The notes: generated from the letters alone by a model not told the origin. A DNA stretch of 64,000 nucleotides from Bin87 sp965220505 (GCA_965220505.1 CBDCQE010000001.1:1116001-1180000); one strand, 5' to 3'. Positions 33,760-42,152 are shown, counted from the stretch's first letter. Numbers and translations: made by a program.

Positions 33760-35397
33760 CTAACTCCTGCAGAAGGTGGGGAAGCCGTCGGGCATGACAA
33801 CTTCGATGAGATGGATGCGGTCGGTGGTTACGGCGTCCTGGACGGCGCGGGTCATTTCGGAAACGTTGCGGACCTGGGTGCCGCCGATGCCGTAAGCGTC
33901 CGCGAGTTTCATGAAGTCGGGGTTGACCAGATCCGTCGCCATCTGTCGACTTCCGCGATCACGTTGATAGCCTTTGAGGACGCCCCAAGCGTTGTCGTTG
34001 AAAACCATTACGACGGGGTTGATGCCGTATTGGACGGCGGTGCCAAGTTCCTGGGCGTTGTACTGAAAGCCACCGTCTCCGGATACGCAGATTACGGGGC
34101 TACCGGGCCGGCCAACTTTGGCTCCCATGGAGGCGGGGAAGGCGAAGCCCAGGCCGGCCCAGCCGTGGGGGTACATGTAGCTGCGGGGCCGGTCCATCTG
34201 GAGGCAACGCACGGCGCGGTTGGCCGGGACGGTGGCATCAAGGGAGAAGATGGTGTCGTCAGGAATAACCGAGCGGATCGATTCCCACGCGCGCAGTTCG
34301 GGGCCCCACTGTTCCTGCAGGCCGGAGTAAATGCTGGCCTTCAGGTCGGCGATTTCCCGTTGATAGTCATTGCTGGTGCCGAGATCGTCACCGGCGGCGC
34401 TGAGGAACTGGCGGACCACCGCCCCACTGTTGGCAGCGATACCGACCTCGGTGTCGTAGTTCTTGCCGATATAGTCCTCGTCCAACAGGACGTGGACGAT
34501 CTTTTCGGGGAGCTTGACGCCAACCCCGGCAGTCGAGCGGTAGGGCAGGTTGCTGCCCAGCACCAGCGCGACGTCGCAGTCACCCATCCAATCCAGCACC
34601 GGATTTTGACCCCAGATGCGGTTGCCCAAGGCCATGCCCAGGGACAGAGGATGGCTTTCGGGGAAAGTGCCCTTGGCGCCATCGCCGGTTACCACGGGAG
34701 CGCCGATCTTTTCGGCCAGGCGGATTATGTCATCCGCCCCGCCGGTGGTATGGATCTCTTCGCCGAGGAAGATCACGGGGCGTTTGGCGTTGCGAAGCAA
34801 ATTCCAGGCGCGTTCCACCTGTACCGGGTCACCCTGGGGGACGTCCGGGTCGCGCGGCCGGAGCACCTCGACCTCCGCCTGCTGGCCGAGCAGGTCGGTG
34901 GGCACCTCGAGCTCGATGGGGCGGGGACGGCGTTCACCGAAGCGGACGAACGCCTCGACGAAGTGGTCCGGGATGGACTCGATCTGATCGATGCGAGCGT
35001 TCCAGTCGGTAACGGCCGCGAACATGCCCAACTGGTCCTTGGTCTCATGGGTGGCCATCTTGCCGCTGCCCACGAACTCGGCTTCGACGTTGGTGGTCAC
35101 CTGAAGGATGGATGAAGCGGAGAAATAGGCCTCGCCCATCGCGCCGACCGAATCGGCAGCGCCCGGGCCGGTGCTGGTCAGGATAACCCCGGGGCGTCCA
35201 GTGGCGCGCGAATAGCCGTCTGCCATGTAGCCGCAGCCCAACTCGAGCCGGCCGCCGATGAAACGCACGTCATCCTGCTTGTCAAACAGGGCATCGAAGA
35301 GGTCGAGGGTATGGACGGAGATGATGCCGAACACAGTGTCGACACCCTGGGCCTGGAGAGACGCGACCACAGCCTGGCCGCCGGTCATCTGGGGCAT
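33760..35397 (-). CDS. Thiamine-pyrophosphate enzyme, acetolactate synthase-like (third paralogue)
   Basis: 545 residues with Pyr-domain RLELGCGYMADGYSRATG (activating glutamate), an ETKDQLGMF-containing loop, and PP-domain SGDGGFQYNAQEL...FNDNAWGVLKGYQRD (in part). GGAGCT precedes the ATG. It is the fifth gene of a leftward operon that begins with lpdA and the pyruvate dehydrogenase genes. That position suggests it works on pyruvate or another 2-oxo acid, or makes an acyl donor for the same pathway (inference). It lacks a neighbouring IlvN-type small subunit. Confidence 0.85.
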   Translation of the reverse strand: MPQMTGGQAVVASLQAQGVDTVFGIISVHTLDLFDALFDKQDDVRFIGGRLELGCGYMADGYSRATGRPGVILTSTGPGAADSVGAMGEAYFSASSILQVTTNVEAEFVGSGKMATHETKDQLGMFAAVTDWNARIDQIESIPDHFVEAFVRFGERRPRPIELEVPTDLLGQQAEVEVLRPRDPDVPQGDPVQVERAWNLLRNAKRPVIFLGEEIHTTGGADDIIRLAEKIGAPVVTGDGAKGTFPESHPLSLGMALGNRIWGQNPVLDWMGDCDVALVLGSNLPYRSTAGVGVKLPEKIVHVLLDEDYIGKNYDTEVGIAANSGAVVRQFLSAAGDDLGTSNDYQREIADLKASIYSGLQEQWGPELRAWESIRSVIPDDTIFSLDATVPANRAVRCLQMDRPRSYMYPHGWAGLGFAFPASMGAKVGRPGSPVICVSGDGGFQYNAQELGTAVQYGINPVVMVFNDNAWGVLKGYQRDRGSRQMATDLVNPDFMKLADAYGIGGTQVRNVSEMTRAVQDAVTTDRIHLIEVVMPDGFPTFCRS

Positions 35398-35425
35398 GGT
35401 TAGAGCTCCGTGGGTTCGCCGGGGA

Positions 35426-36658
35426 TTAGAGCAGAAGGCTGACCGGGTTTTCGAGGACGCGCTTAATTTCCATCAGGAACTGGGCCGCCTCGGCGCCGTC
35501 GGCAACGCGGTGGTCGGTGGAAAGGGTCGCCTTCATCATGGTTCCGACCGCGATCTCGCCACCGCGGACGACGGGCTGCTGCTTGACGCTCCCCACCGCC
35601 AGGATCGCGGCGTGGGGCGGGTAGATGATGGCGGTGAAGCTTTCGACGTCGAACATGCCCATATTGCTGATGCTGAACGTCGTACTGCTGTATTCCTCGT
35701 TGCGCAGGGTGCCGCTGTTGGCGCGGGCGATGAGGTCCTTGGTGGCAGCTGCAATCTGGAGCAGGCTCTTGCCCTCGCAGTTGCTGACGCCGGGCAGGAT
35801 CAGGCCGGACTCCAAAGCGATGGCGATACCGATGTTCATCGCGCCGTGGACTTCCAGATGGTCGCCGCGGTAGAAGGAATTGAACTTGGGATGGTTGACC
35901 AACGCCAGGGCACAGGCCTTGACCATCAGGTCGTTGACGCTGACCCGGTTCTCCGGGTCGGCGGCATCGTTCACGTCGCGACGCATGGACATTGCTTTTT
36001 CCATGTCGATCTCGGCGGTGACGTAGAAATGGGGAGCGGTGGATTTGCTGTCCGAGGTGACCCGGGCGATGGTCTGGCGCATCCGGCTGAGTTCGATGCG
36101 CGAATCAGCGGGGGCAGCAACGGGCTCCGCGGAGATTGCGGGCGCGGGAGCAGGAGCGGGTTCGGCGGCGGCGGCCGGGGCCTGGAAGCTTTCCACGTCC
36201 CGCTCGGTGATGCGACCGTTGGGGCCGGTGCCAGTGACCAGAGACAGGTCGATGCCGCGCTCGCGGGCCAGACGGCGGGCGATGGGGGATGCGCGCACTT
36301 CACCATTCGGTGAGGGCGCCGCCGCCGCCGGTTGCGGGTCGGCAGGCGCCGGGGCTGGCGCATGAGCCGGGGCCGCTGCCGGGCTGGCGGCGGGGGCTGC
36401 CGCCTCTGGCACAGCCTCGCCGGGTTCAGTGATTATGGCGATCAACTCTCCGACGGGGACCGCAACGCCGGCTTCCGCCACGATACGGCCCAGAACTCCG
36501 CCGGTGTAGGCCTCGAATTCGACCGTGGCCTTGTCGGTTTCGATGTCGGCGATGACCTCGCCGCGGTCGACGGTCTCGCCCTCCTGCTTGTACCAGCGGA
36601 CGACGGTGCCTTCGCGCATATCGTATCCCATCTGGGGCATGACGACGTTGGTAGCCAC
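35426..36658 (-). CDS. pdhC: Dihydrolipoamide acyltransferase (E2) of a 2-oxo acid dehydrogenase complex
   Basis: 410 residues from the GTG at 36658, which has AGGAG 6 bp upstream; the frame is open further up but without a start signal. A lipoyl domain (about 1-80, ETDKATVEF with the lipoylated lysine) is followed by an Ala/Pro-rich linker. A peripheral E1/E3-binding domain comes next (ASPIARRLARERGIDLSLVTGTGPNGRI in part, about 140-175), then another Ala/Pro linker and the catalytic acyltransferase core ending near DHRVADGAEAAQFL, with the catalytic His in DHRVADG. It sits in order between E1 beta and a TPP enzyme, 62 bp after pdhB. Confidence 0.9.
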   Translation of the reverse strand: MATNVVMPQMGYDMREGTVVRWYKQEGETVDRGEVIADIETDKATVEFEAYTGGVLGRIVAEAGVAVPVGELIAIITEPGEAVPEAAAPAASPAAAPAHAPAPAPADPQPAAAAPSPNGEVRASPIARRLARERGIDLSLVTGTGPNGRITERDVESFQAPAAAAEPAPAPAPAISAEPVAAPADSRIELSRMRQTIARVTSDSKSTAPHFYVTAEIDMEKAMSMRRDVNDAADPENRVSVNDLMVKACALALVNHPKFNSFYRGDHLEVHGAMNIGIAIALESGLILPGVSNCEGKSLLQIAAATKDLIARANSGTLRNEEYSSTTFSISNMGMFDVESFTAIIYPPHAAILAVGSVKQQPVVRGGEIAVGTMMKATLSTDHRVADGAEAAQFLMEIKRVLENPVSLLL

Positions 36659-36720
36659 GATGTTCTCCTGTGGATTGCTAGTGTCGAGGGGTATCGCCGG
36701 CTCGGAACGACCGACGAGGT

Positions 36721-37704
36721 TCAAGCGCCGTTGACAAGTTTGCGGGCGGCCGCAGCGACCGATTCGGCGCTGGGGATGGCCATCTGCTCGAGGGGGAAAG
36801 AGTAGGGAATCGGGACTTCCGCGCCGGCGACGCGGCCCACCGGAGCGTCCAGGTACTCGAAGGCCTCTTCCTGCACCTGGGACACCAACTCGCCGGCGAA
36901 ACCGCCCAGGCGGGTAGTTTCCTCGACCATCAGGGCCCGGTGGGTCTTCTTGACCGAAGCGACGACGGTTTCCATATCCAGCGGGCGGAGGCAACGCAGG
37001 TCGATCACGTCGGCCTCAATGCCTTCCTGGGCGAGGACGGCGGCCGCCTGCTCGGCGACGAGCGCCATGCGGGAATAGCCGCAGAGCGTGATGTCGCCAC
37101 CGGTGCGGCGCACATCAGCCTGGCCGATGGGAATGCGGAAGTCGCCGGTATCCGGAGCCTCGCCGCGGGTGCCGTAGAGGAGGATATGCTCGACGAACAT
37201 GACCGGATCGTTGAGTTCGCGACAGGATCGGAAAAGGCCGATGACGTCGCGGGGCGTGGACGGGGTGACGACGGTGAGCCCGGGAACGGAGGCGTACCAC
37301 CCCTCGAAGGACTGGGAGTGGGTCGCGCCCACCGAAGCGCCGGCGCCGGTCACGGTGCGGATGATCAACGGGATCGAGAACTGGCCACCCGACATGTACC
37401 TGATCTTGGCGGCGTGGTTCACGATCTGGTCCATGGCCAGGAGGCTGAAGTTGATGGTCATCAACTCGACCACGGGACGCAGGCCAGCCATGGCAGCGCC
37501 CACGCCGGCGCCGACGATGACCGATTCGGCGAGGGGAGAGTCCTTGATGCGTTTCTTGCCGTACTGCTCCCAGAAGCCCTTGGTGACGGCAAACGCGCCG
37601 CCGTAGGGTCCGATGTCCTCGCCCATGAGGAAGACGCGGTCGTCCTGGTCCAGGGCCTCCCTGAGGACCGACGAAACGGCGTCGCGATAAGTGATGACCG
37701 ACAT
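36721..37704 (-). CDS. pdhB: Pyruvate/2-oxo acid dehydrogenase E1 component, beta subunit
   Basis: 327 residues with the transketolase-like pyrimidine domain (RVFLMGEDIGPYGGAF, ELMTINFSLLAMDQIVNHAAK in part) and C-terminal domain (DVIDLRCLRPLDMETVVASVKKTHR in part). It forms the heterotetrameric E1 with PdhA, decarboxylating a 2-oxo acid and acylating the lipoyl group of E2. AGAGGAA lies before the ATG. Pyruvate specificity is likely but branched-chain or acetoin substrates cannot be excluded from sequence alone. Confidence 0.92.
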   Translation of the reverse strand: MSVITYRDAVSSVLREALDQDDRVFLMGEDIGPYGGAFAVTKGFWEQYGKKRIKDSPLAESVIVGAGVGAAMAGLRPVVELMTINFSLLAMDQIVNHAAKIRYMSGGQFSIPLIIRTVTGAGASVGATHSQSFEGWYASVPGLTVVTPSTPRDVIGLFRSCRELNDPVMFVEHILLYGTRGEAPDTGDFRIPIGQADVRRTGGDITLCGYSRMALVAEQAAAVLAQEGIEADVIDLRCLRPLDMETVVASVKKTHRALMVEETTRLGGFAGELVSQVQEEAFEYLDAPVGRVAGAEVPIPYSFPLEQMAIPSAESVAAAARKLVNGA

Positions 37705-37734
37705 GATGGTTCCTCTCGCCTGGGGCTGTTGGTG

Positions 37735-38742
37735 TTACGCGGGGATACCTTCAGTCGGTCGATCAGTGTAGACGTGATCGTAGAGGTCGGCGGGTTCGGG
37801 CCAGGGGGATGACTCGCCGAACTCGGCCGCGACGACGATCTCTTCGTCGACGCTGGCGTCGATCTCCTCGAAGTCTTCGACGGTAGCGATGCCCTCGTCA
37901 GTCAACCAATCGCGGTAGCGCGGTATCGGGTCCTGGCCGGCCCAGTACGAGACCTCGTCCTCGGGGCGGTAGTTAGCAGGGTCGGCGACGGAGTGGCCAC
38001 GCAGGCGGTAGGTGCGAGCGACCACGAAGGCCGGGCCGCTACCGGAGCGGACTTCGGCGTTGATCTTCTGCATCAATGCCCTGACCTCGAGGACGTCGTT
38101 GCCGTCCACCTCGTAGCGGGACATGCCGTAGGCGGCAGCCATCTCGTGCAGGGAATCCCACATGACGAGGGTTTCCTTGGAAGAGGCGCCCATGCCATAC
38201 AGGTTATGTTCACAGAAGAATATGACGGGGAGTTTCCAGATGGCGGCGAGGTTCATGGCTTCGTGGAACTCGCCTTCGTTGACGGCGCCGTCACCGAAGA
38301 AGCACAGGACCACCTGGTCATCGCCGCGATATTGAACGGCGAGGGCGATGCCGGAGGCGATGCAGAGCTGTCCACCGACGATGGCGTAGCCGCCCATGAA
38401 GTTCAGCTCGGAGCTGAACAGGTGCATGGAGCCGCCCTTGCCCTTGCTGCAGCCGGTGACCTTGCCCATCAACTCCGCCATGACTTCGTTGCTGGTCATG
38501 CCGCGGGCGAGGGCCTGGCCGTGGTCGCGGTAATGGGTGACGATGTAATCGTCGGGGCGCAGGGTGTTGATGGCTCCGACGGCGATGGCTTCCTCGCCGT
38601 TGTAGACGTGAAGGAAACCCTTGATGTTGCCTCGGGTGTACTGCCGTTCCGACTCTCGCTCAAACTCTCGAATGAGCTTCATCTGCCGGTAAAAACCGAG
38701 CAGGTCGGATTTGTCAAGTTCGGGGACGTCCGCTCTCAGCAT
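37735..38742 (-). CDS. pdhA: Pyruvate/2-oxo acid dehydrogenase E1 component, alpha subunit
   Basis: 335 residues. The TPP/Mg motif GDGAVNEGEFHEAMNLAA followed by LPVIFFCEHN is clear, and THYRDHGQALARG and KGKGGSMHLF are typical of the alpha subunit. It works with PdhB (30 bp downstream), PdhC and LpdA. The RGHSVADP region corresponds to the regulatory phosphorylation loop of eukaryotic homologues; no kinase is seen here. Acetoin dehydrogenase alpha subunits are the main alternative. Confidence 0.92.
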   Translation of the reverse strand: MLRADVPELDKSDLLGFYRQMKLIREFERESERQYTRGNIKGFLHVYNGEEAIAVGAINTLRPDDYIVTHYRDHGQALARGMTSNEVMAELMGKVTGCSKGKGGSMHLFSSELNFMGGYAIVGGQLCIASGIALAVQYRGDDQVVLCFFGDGAVNEGEFHEAMNLAAIWKLPVIFFCEHNLYGMGASSKETLVMWDSLHEMAAAYGMSRYEVDGNDVLEVRALMQKINAEVRSGSGPAFVVARTYRLRGHSVADPANYRPEDEVSYWAGQDPIPRYRDWLTDEGIATVEDFEEIDASVDEEIVVAAEFGESSPWPEPADLYDHVYTDRPTEGIPA

Positions 38743-38804
38743 ATCCCTTCCTCAGTGGCAGATTTGCGGCGCCGCCCGGCACGGGGCGGCGTCTGCGCGC
38801 CGGT

Positions 38805-40205
38805 TTACATGTGCAGGGCGCGGCCCTCGGCGTCGAGGGCGGCTTCGTGCACCATCTCGGCGACGCTGGGGTGCGCGTGGACGGCCCAGCCCAGTTCCAG
38901 CGTGGTGCCTTCCAGCAGGTGGGTCATCTGCAGTTCGGCCAGAAGTTCGGTGACCTCCGGGCCGCACATGTGGCCTCCCAACACCTCGCCGTAGTTGGCG
39001 TCGATGACCAATTTGACCATACCGTCATTTTCGCCCATGGCGACGGCCTTGCCGCTGGCCTGGACGTTGAAGCGGCCGATCTTGACGTCGTAGCCCTGCT
39101 CTTTGGCCTGGGCCTCGGTGAGACCGAACGAGGCGACCTGGGGGTGGCAATAGGTGGCACGGGGCATGAAGGTGTAGTCCAGCGGCTGGGTCTCCTCGCC
39201 GGCGATGGACTCCACGGCGGTTACGCCCTGCGCTGACGCCACGTGCGCGAGAGCCAGCTTGCCGGTGACATCACCCACGGCGTAGATGCCCGGCACGTTG
39301 GTGGCCATCTTGTCGTCGATAACGACGTATCCTCGTTCGGTGGCCACGCCGACGGTTTCCAGACCGATATCCTCGGTGTTGGGGAGAACGCCAATGGCTA
39401 CGAGAACTTTGTCGAACCGCGCGGTCTCGGTTACGCCGTCCTTGTCGATGGTCAGGGTCACCCCGTTCGCGTCGGCCCGGGCATTGGTTACGCCGGCTCC
39501 GGTGATCGCCTTGATGCCGTGGCGGTTGAAGGCGCGCTCCAGTTGCTGGCAAATTTCCTCGTCCTCGTTGGGCACGAGATGGGGCAGCAACTCGATGACG
39601 GTGACCTCGGCTCCGTACATGCGGTAGATGTACGCGAACTCTACGCCGATGGCGCCACCGCCGACGATGGCAATGGAATCGGGCACATCCTCGGCGACGA
39701 TGCTTTCGCGGCTGGTGATGATGCGCTCGCCGTCGACCGGAAGGGGCGGAATGCTGCGGGGTCGCGCTCCGGTGGCGATGATGATGTTGCGGGCCGAAAT
39801 CCGGGTGGCCTGGCCGTCGGCGCCGGTGACCTCGACCGCGTTGGGGGTGGTGATGCGGGCGGTGCCGGCGATGCTGTCGACGCCGTTCTTGCGGAGGAGG
39901 AAGTCGACGCCGCGGGTCATGCGGTCGACGACCTGCCGGCTGCGCTTCATCGCGACGCTGTAGTCGGCGCGGAAGTTATCGAATTGCAGGCCGAATTGAT
40001 CGGCACGGTGGACGTAGGAGACGATCTCGGCGTTTTTGAGGAGAGCTTTGGAGGGAATGCAGCCCCAATTGAGGCATACACCGCCCAGCGCTTCTTTTTC
40101 GATGACGCAGGACTTGAGACCCAATTGACCGGCTCGTATGCCGGCCACATAGCCGCCGGGCCCGCCGCCAATTACTGCTACGTCATACTCCGAAACGGTC
40201 GTCAT
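38805..40205 (-). CDS. lpdA: Dihydrolipoyl dehydrogenase (E3)
   Basis: 466 residues from ATG 40205. GGGPGGYVAG binds FAD, CLNWGC is the redox-active disulfide, GGGAIGVEFA binds NAD, and HAHPS near the C-terminus supplies the catalytic His (HxxxxE-type end). It reoxidises the dihydrolipoyl arms of the complex. It is the first gene of the operon, with its own promoter at 40296-40324, and follows the selenoprotein gene on the same strand after about 210 bp. Confidence 0.93.
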   Translation of the reverse strand: MTTVSEYDVAVIGGGPGGYVAGIRAGQLGLKSCVIEKEALGGVCLNWGCIPSKALLKNAEIVSYVHRADQFGLQFDNFRADYSVAMKRSRQVVDRMTRGVDFLLRKNGVDSIAGTARITTPNAVEVTGADGQATRISARNIIIATGARPRSIPPLPVDGERIITSRESIVAEDVPDSIAIVGGGAIGVEFAYIYRMYGAEVTVIELLPHLVPNEDEEICQQLERAFNRHGIKAITGAGVTNARADANGVTLTIDKDGVTETARFDKVLVAIGVLPNTEDIGLETVGVATERGYVVIDDKMATNVPGIYAVGDVTGKLALAHVASAQGVTAVESIAGEETQPLDYTFMPRATYCHPQVASFGLTEAQAKEQGYDVKIGRFNVQASGKAVAMGENDGMVKLVIDANYGEVLGGHMCGPEVTELLAELQMTHLLEGTTLELGWAVHAHPSVAEMVHEAALDAEGRALHM

Positions 40206-40295
40206 CAATCTGTCCGGATAGGTGGATTGTTCGAGCGTAACGCGCCCCGCATCTGGCTTGCGCCGCTATGGCGGGGGCTGCGCGCGGACTTTGGC

Positions 40296-40324
40296 ATTAT
40301 AGCGGCGGCATTGGACAGCGGCAA
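40296..40324 (-). promoter_or_regulatory. Promoter of the lpdA-pdhABC operon
   Basis: On the minus strand: -35 TTGCCG (40319-40324), exactly 17 bp, and a consensus -10 TATAAT (40296-40301), about 90 bp before the lpdA start. Confidence 0.75.
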
Positions 40325-40340
40325 GTTGGGGCGAACCGAG

Positions 40341-40376
40341 ATCGGCCGCCCCCTCCAAGATGAGGGGGCGGCCGAT
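40341..40376 (-). terminator. Strong 15-bp GC-rich hairpin after the selenoprotein gene
   Basis: A perfect 15-bp stem (40341-40355 with 40362-40376) and a 6-nt loop, 40 bp beyond the selenoprotein stop and just before the lpdA promoter. There is no T-tract on the minus strand (TTT on the plus side), so it may be an atypical terminator or insulating hairpin. Confidence 0.6.
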
Positions 40377-40416
40377 TTCCACGGGCAGAGCCCGTTTGAG
40401 ACGTACTTCCGGCGGG

Positions 40417-40842
40417 TCAGGACGGGCGGTTGCGACGCTCTTCCTCACGTTCCTCGGCCTTGTGGCGCAACGGACGACCCTTGTCCGGTGTGGGGTCTTT
40501 CACCTCGCCATATATGGCGCGGCCTTCGTGGTCCTCGGGTAGATATTCGGTGATGGGCAGACCTGCCTCATTCACGAAAAGCAGTCAATGACAGTACTTG
40601 TAGATCTGCATATCGTCGCAGGCGCAAATCCACGTGCGGTGCTTGACCTCCTCCTGCTTGCACGGGTAGAAGCGACAGGGACAGAGTGGGCGGCCGATTT
40701 CGTCGACGTTCTGGGCCAAACCCAGGATCACGGCTTCGGCGACGCCTTCTTCCGGATGTGTGAATGTGCCGGATTTTTCGCAATATCGCTCTACAAAAAG
40801 GCGCATCCGGGCTATTGATTTTTCGCTGGGCTGGTCAGCCAC
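40417..40842 (-). CDS. Selenocysteine-containing ferredoxin:thioredoxin reductase catalytic-chain homologue (UGA at 40585-40587 read as Sec)
   Basis: 141 residues if UGA is read as Sec86. The GTG at 40842 has AGGAGG 7 bp upstream; an ATG at 40896 lacks an RBS. The cysteine pattern is C54-P-C56, 16 residues, C73-A-C75, 8 residues, C84-H-U86. This is exactly the FTR beta spacing CPC-X16-CPC-X8-CHC. In FTR, the second Cys of the first motif and of CHC form the active disulfide next to a [4Fe-4S] cluster held by the other four, so Sec would replace a redox-active Cys. After UGA the frame runs 54 codons (LLFVNEAGLPITEYLPEDHE...) to a TGA at 40417-40419, ending in a charged tail. A simple stop would truncate the protein and remove the active Cys. 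Supporting context: SECIS-like hairpin at 40553-40571 and selC at 46100. Confidence 0.85.
40553..40571 (-). promoter_or_regulatory. Bacterial SECIS-like hairpin in the FTR-like coding sequence
   Basis: Counting from the base after UGA, positions 14-32 fold as AUG/CAU (3 bp), one bulged A, GGCA/UGCC (4 bp) and a GGUC apical loop at 22-25. From memory, E. coli fdhF has 3 bp, a bulged U, 3 bp (GCA/UGC) and a GGUC loop at 19-22 after its UGA, and shares the core GCAGGUCUGC. The loop guanines and the UGA-to-loop distance are what SelB recognition needs. The bulged base differs (A here, U in E. coli). Confidence 0.8.
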
Positions 40843-40864
40843 TTGGGTCCTCCTCAGGTTGCAA

Positions 40865-40898
40865 GGTTGTCGGGCGCAATGACGGCCTGGCGACAACC
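40865..40898 (-). promoter_or_regulatory. 8-bp inverted repeat in the leader of the FTR-like selenoprotein gene
   Basis: GGTTGTCG (40865-40872) and CGACAACC (40891-40898) with an 18-bp spacer, just upstream of the ribosome-binding site. It could form a leader hairpin or bind a dimeric regulator. No clear -35/-10 was identified here. Confidence 0.4.
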
Positions 40899-41053
40899 CA
40901 GTTTCTTGTACAGATGTTAGTAGGGTCTGATGGATTCTGCAACGTTCGCGACGGTCTGATCAGGGATCAGTTCCCAAGGCCGGCCGAATTTCCCCGTGAT
41001 GGTATCATGAGCCGGATGAATTTACGGTCCGCAATAAATGGCGAGGCAATGAA

Positions 41054-41791
41054 ATGACCACCAAACCGACCTCGCGTTCGCTATCGTCGGCCGATCTGAT
41101 CGCCCTCTACCCGCCCAATGAGGAGCCACTGCCCGACGCGATGACCCAGGAACCCTATATCACCGACAGCCTGTACCTGGCGAGGGACTACTTTCGAGGT
41201 CGTTCCGATGTGTTTATGAGCTCCAACACCTTCATTTACTACGATGAAGGCAATCGCCGCGCACACGTGGCCCCGGACTGGTACGTGTCCTTCGGAGTAG
41301 ATCCGCAGACTATCCGGGAGATCGAATCGTATTTGCTTTGGATAGTGGGGAAGCCGCCGGAGTTCGTGCTGGAGATCGCCTCCCCTTCGACCTACCGCAA
41401 CGACCTGGGCTGGAAGCGGGACCTGTACGCCCGGCTCGGAGTGCAGGAATACTGGCGGTACGACCCGAGAGGGGGCGAACTGTACGGCGAGCCGCTGGTG
41501 GGCGAGGAGTTGGTGGACGGAGCGTATCGCCGGCTGGAGGTTCACCGGGCGGCGGAGGGACGGGTCTGGGGTCGGAGCGCCGTATTGGGCCTGGACATCT
41601 ACTGGGGAGAGGAGCAGGTGGAATTCGCGGATTCGGCTACCGGGGAACCGCTGCGGCGCATCGCGGAAGAAAGAGCGGCCCGGGAAGCGGCGGAGGCGGC
41701 GCTGGAAGCTGAACGGGCGGCTCTGCAAGATGAGCGTGCCGCTCGGCTAGAACTTGAGGCGGAACTGCGCCGCTTGCGTCAATCGCAGTAA
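41054..41791 (+). CDS. Uma2 family (PD-(D/E)xK-like) protein with C-terminal coiled coil
   Basis: 245 residues. VAPDWYVSFG and PPEFVLEIASPST give the D...E-x-(A/V)-S pattern of Uma2/DUF820 proteins. RKDLYARLGVQEYWRYDP-like sequence (here KRDLYARLGVQEYWRYDP) is the family's second hallmark. The last 40 residues are Ala/Glu/Arg heptads predicted as coiled coil. Uma2 proteins are expanded in Cyanobacteria and Chloroflexota; a nuclease role is inferred from fold only. It is divergent from the selenoprotein gene. A second Uma2 protein is at 62276. Confidence 0.85.
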   Translation: MTTKPTSRSLSSADLIALYPPNEEPLPDAMTQEPYITDSLYLARDYFRGRSDVFMSSNTFIYYDEGNRRAHVAPDWYVSFGVDPQTIREIESYLLWIVGKPPEFVLEIASPSTYRNDLGWKRDLYARLGVQEYWRYDPRGGELYGEPLVGEELVDGAYRRLEVHRAAEGRVWGRSAVLGLDIYWGEEQVEFADSATGEPLRRIAEERAAREAAEAALEAERAALQDERAARLELEAELRRLRQSQ

Positions 41792-41806
41792 CGGTTCGGT
41801 TCTGAG

Positions 41807-41851
41807 GAGATTGCCGCGGCCCAAGCGTCTCGCAGTGACTTTGGAAAGGCC
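41807..41851. repeat. Degenerate GAGATTGCC repeat followed by a 15-bp word shared with 45609-45623
   Basis: 41807-41840 resembles the GAGATTGCC...CAATGAC family. GACTTTGGAAAGGCC (41837-41851) recurs exactly at 45609-45623. Both copies lie upstream of plus-strand genes (tatA and thioredoxin) and next to dispersed repeats. Confidence 0.6.
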
Positions 41852-41929
41852 CTGAACGACAGCTTGCGCAAATGGTGAGGCGCTGAGCGTTCTGATAGAA
41901 TGGACGCACCCACGTGGAGACAGAGCGAC

Positions 41930-42124
41930 ATGCGCATTGCGGGACTTGGCCTGACCGAACTACTGATTATCCTGTTGGTGGTGCTGCTGATATTCGGCGC
42001 CTCCCGGTTGCCGGGCGTGGGCTCCGCGCTGGGCAAGGGAATACGATCGTTCAAGACCTCGGTGACGGGGGAGGACGACAAGCCGACGGCGGACCGGAGC
42101 GCCTCGGAAGAGCAGCGCTCGTAA
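41930..42124 (+). CDS. tatA: Twin-arginine translocase subunit TatA
   Basis: 64 residues from the ATG at 41930 (GGAG 10 bp upstream); an upstream in-frame start at 41900 would add a soluble N-terminus unlike TatA. One N-terminal TM helix (LTELLIILLVVLLIFG), the FGASRLPGVG hinge, an amphipathic helix (GKGIRSFKTSV) and an acidic tail are the TatA layout. It would oligomerise to form the Tat pore. It is convergent with the tatB-tatC pair, sharing the hairpin terminator at 42153-42175. Confidence 0.9.
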   Translation: MRIAGLGLTELLIILLVVLLIFGASRLPGVGSALGKGIRSFKTSVTGEDDKPTADRSASEEQRS

Positions 42125-42152
42125 AACGCCGCAGGACAATCAACTGAATTCG

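Noticed and set aside
40585..40896. Short FTR-like protein ending at the UGA as the full product
   Set aside because: It would lack the essential second Cys of CHC and leave a well-formed conserved-looking downstream frame and hairpin unexplained.
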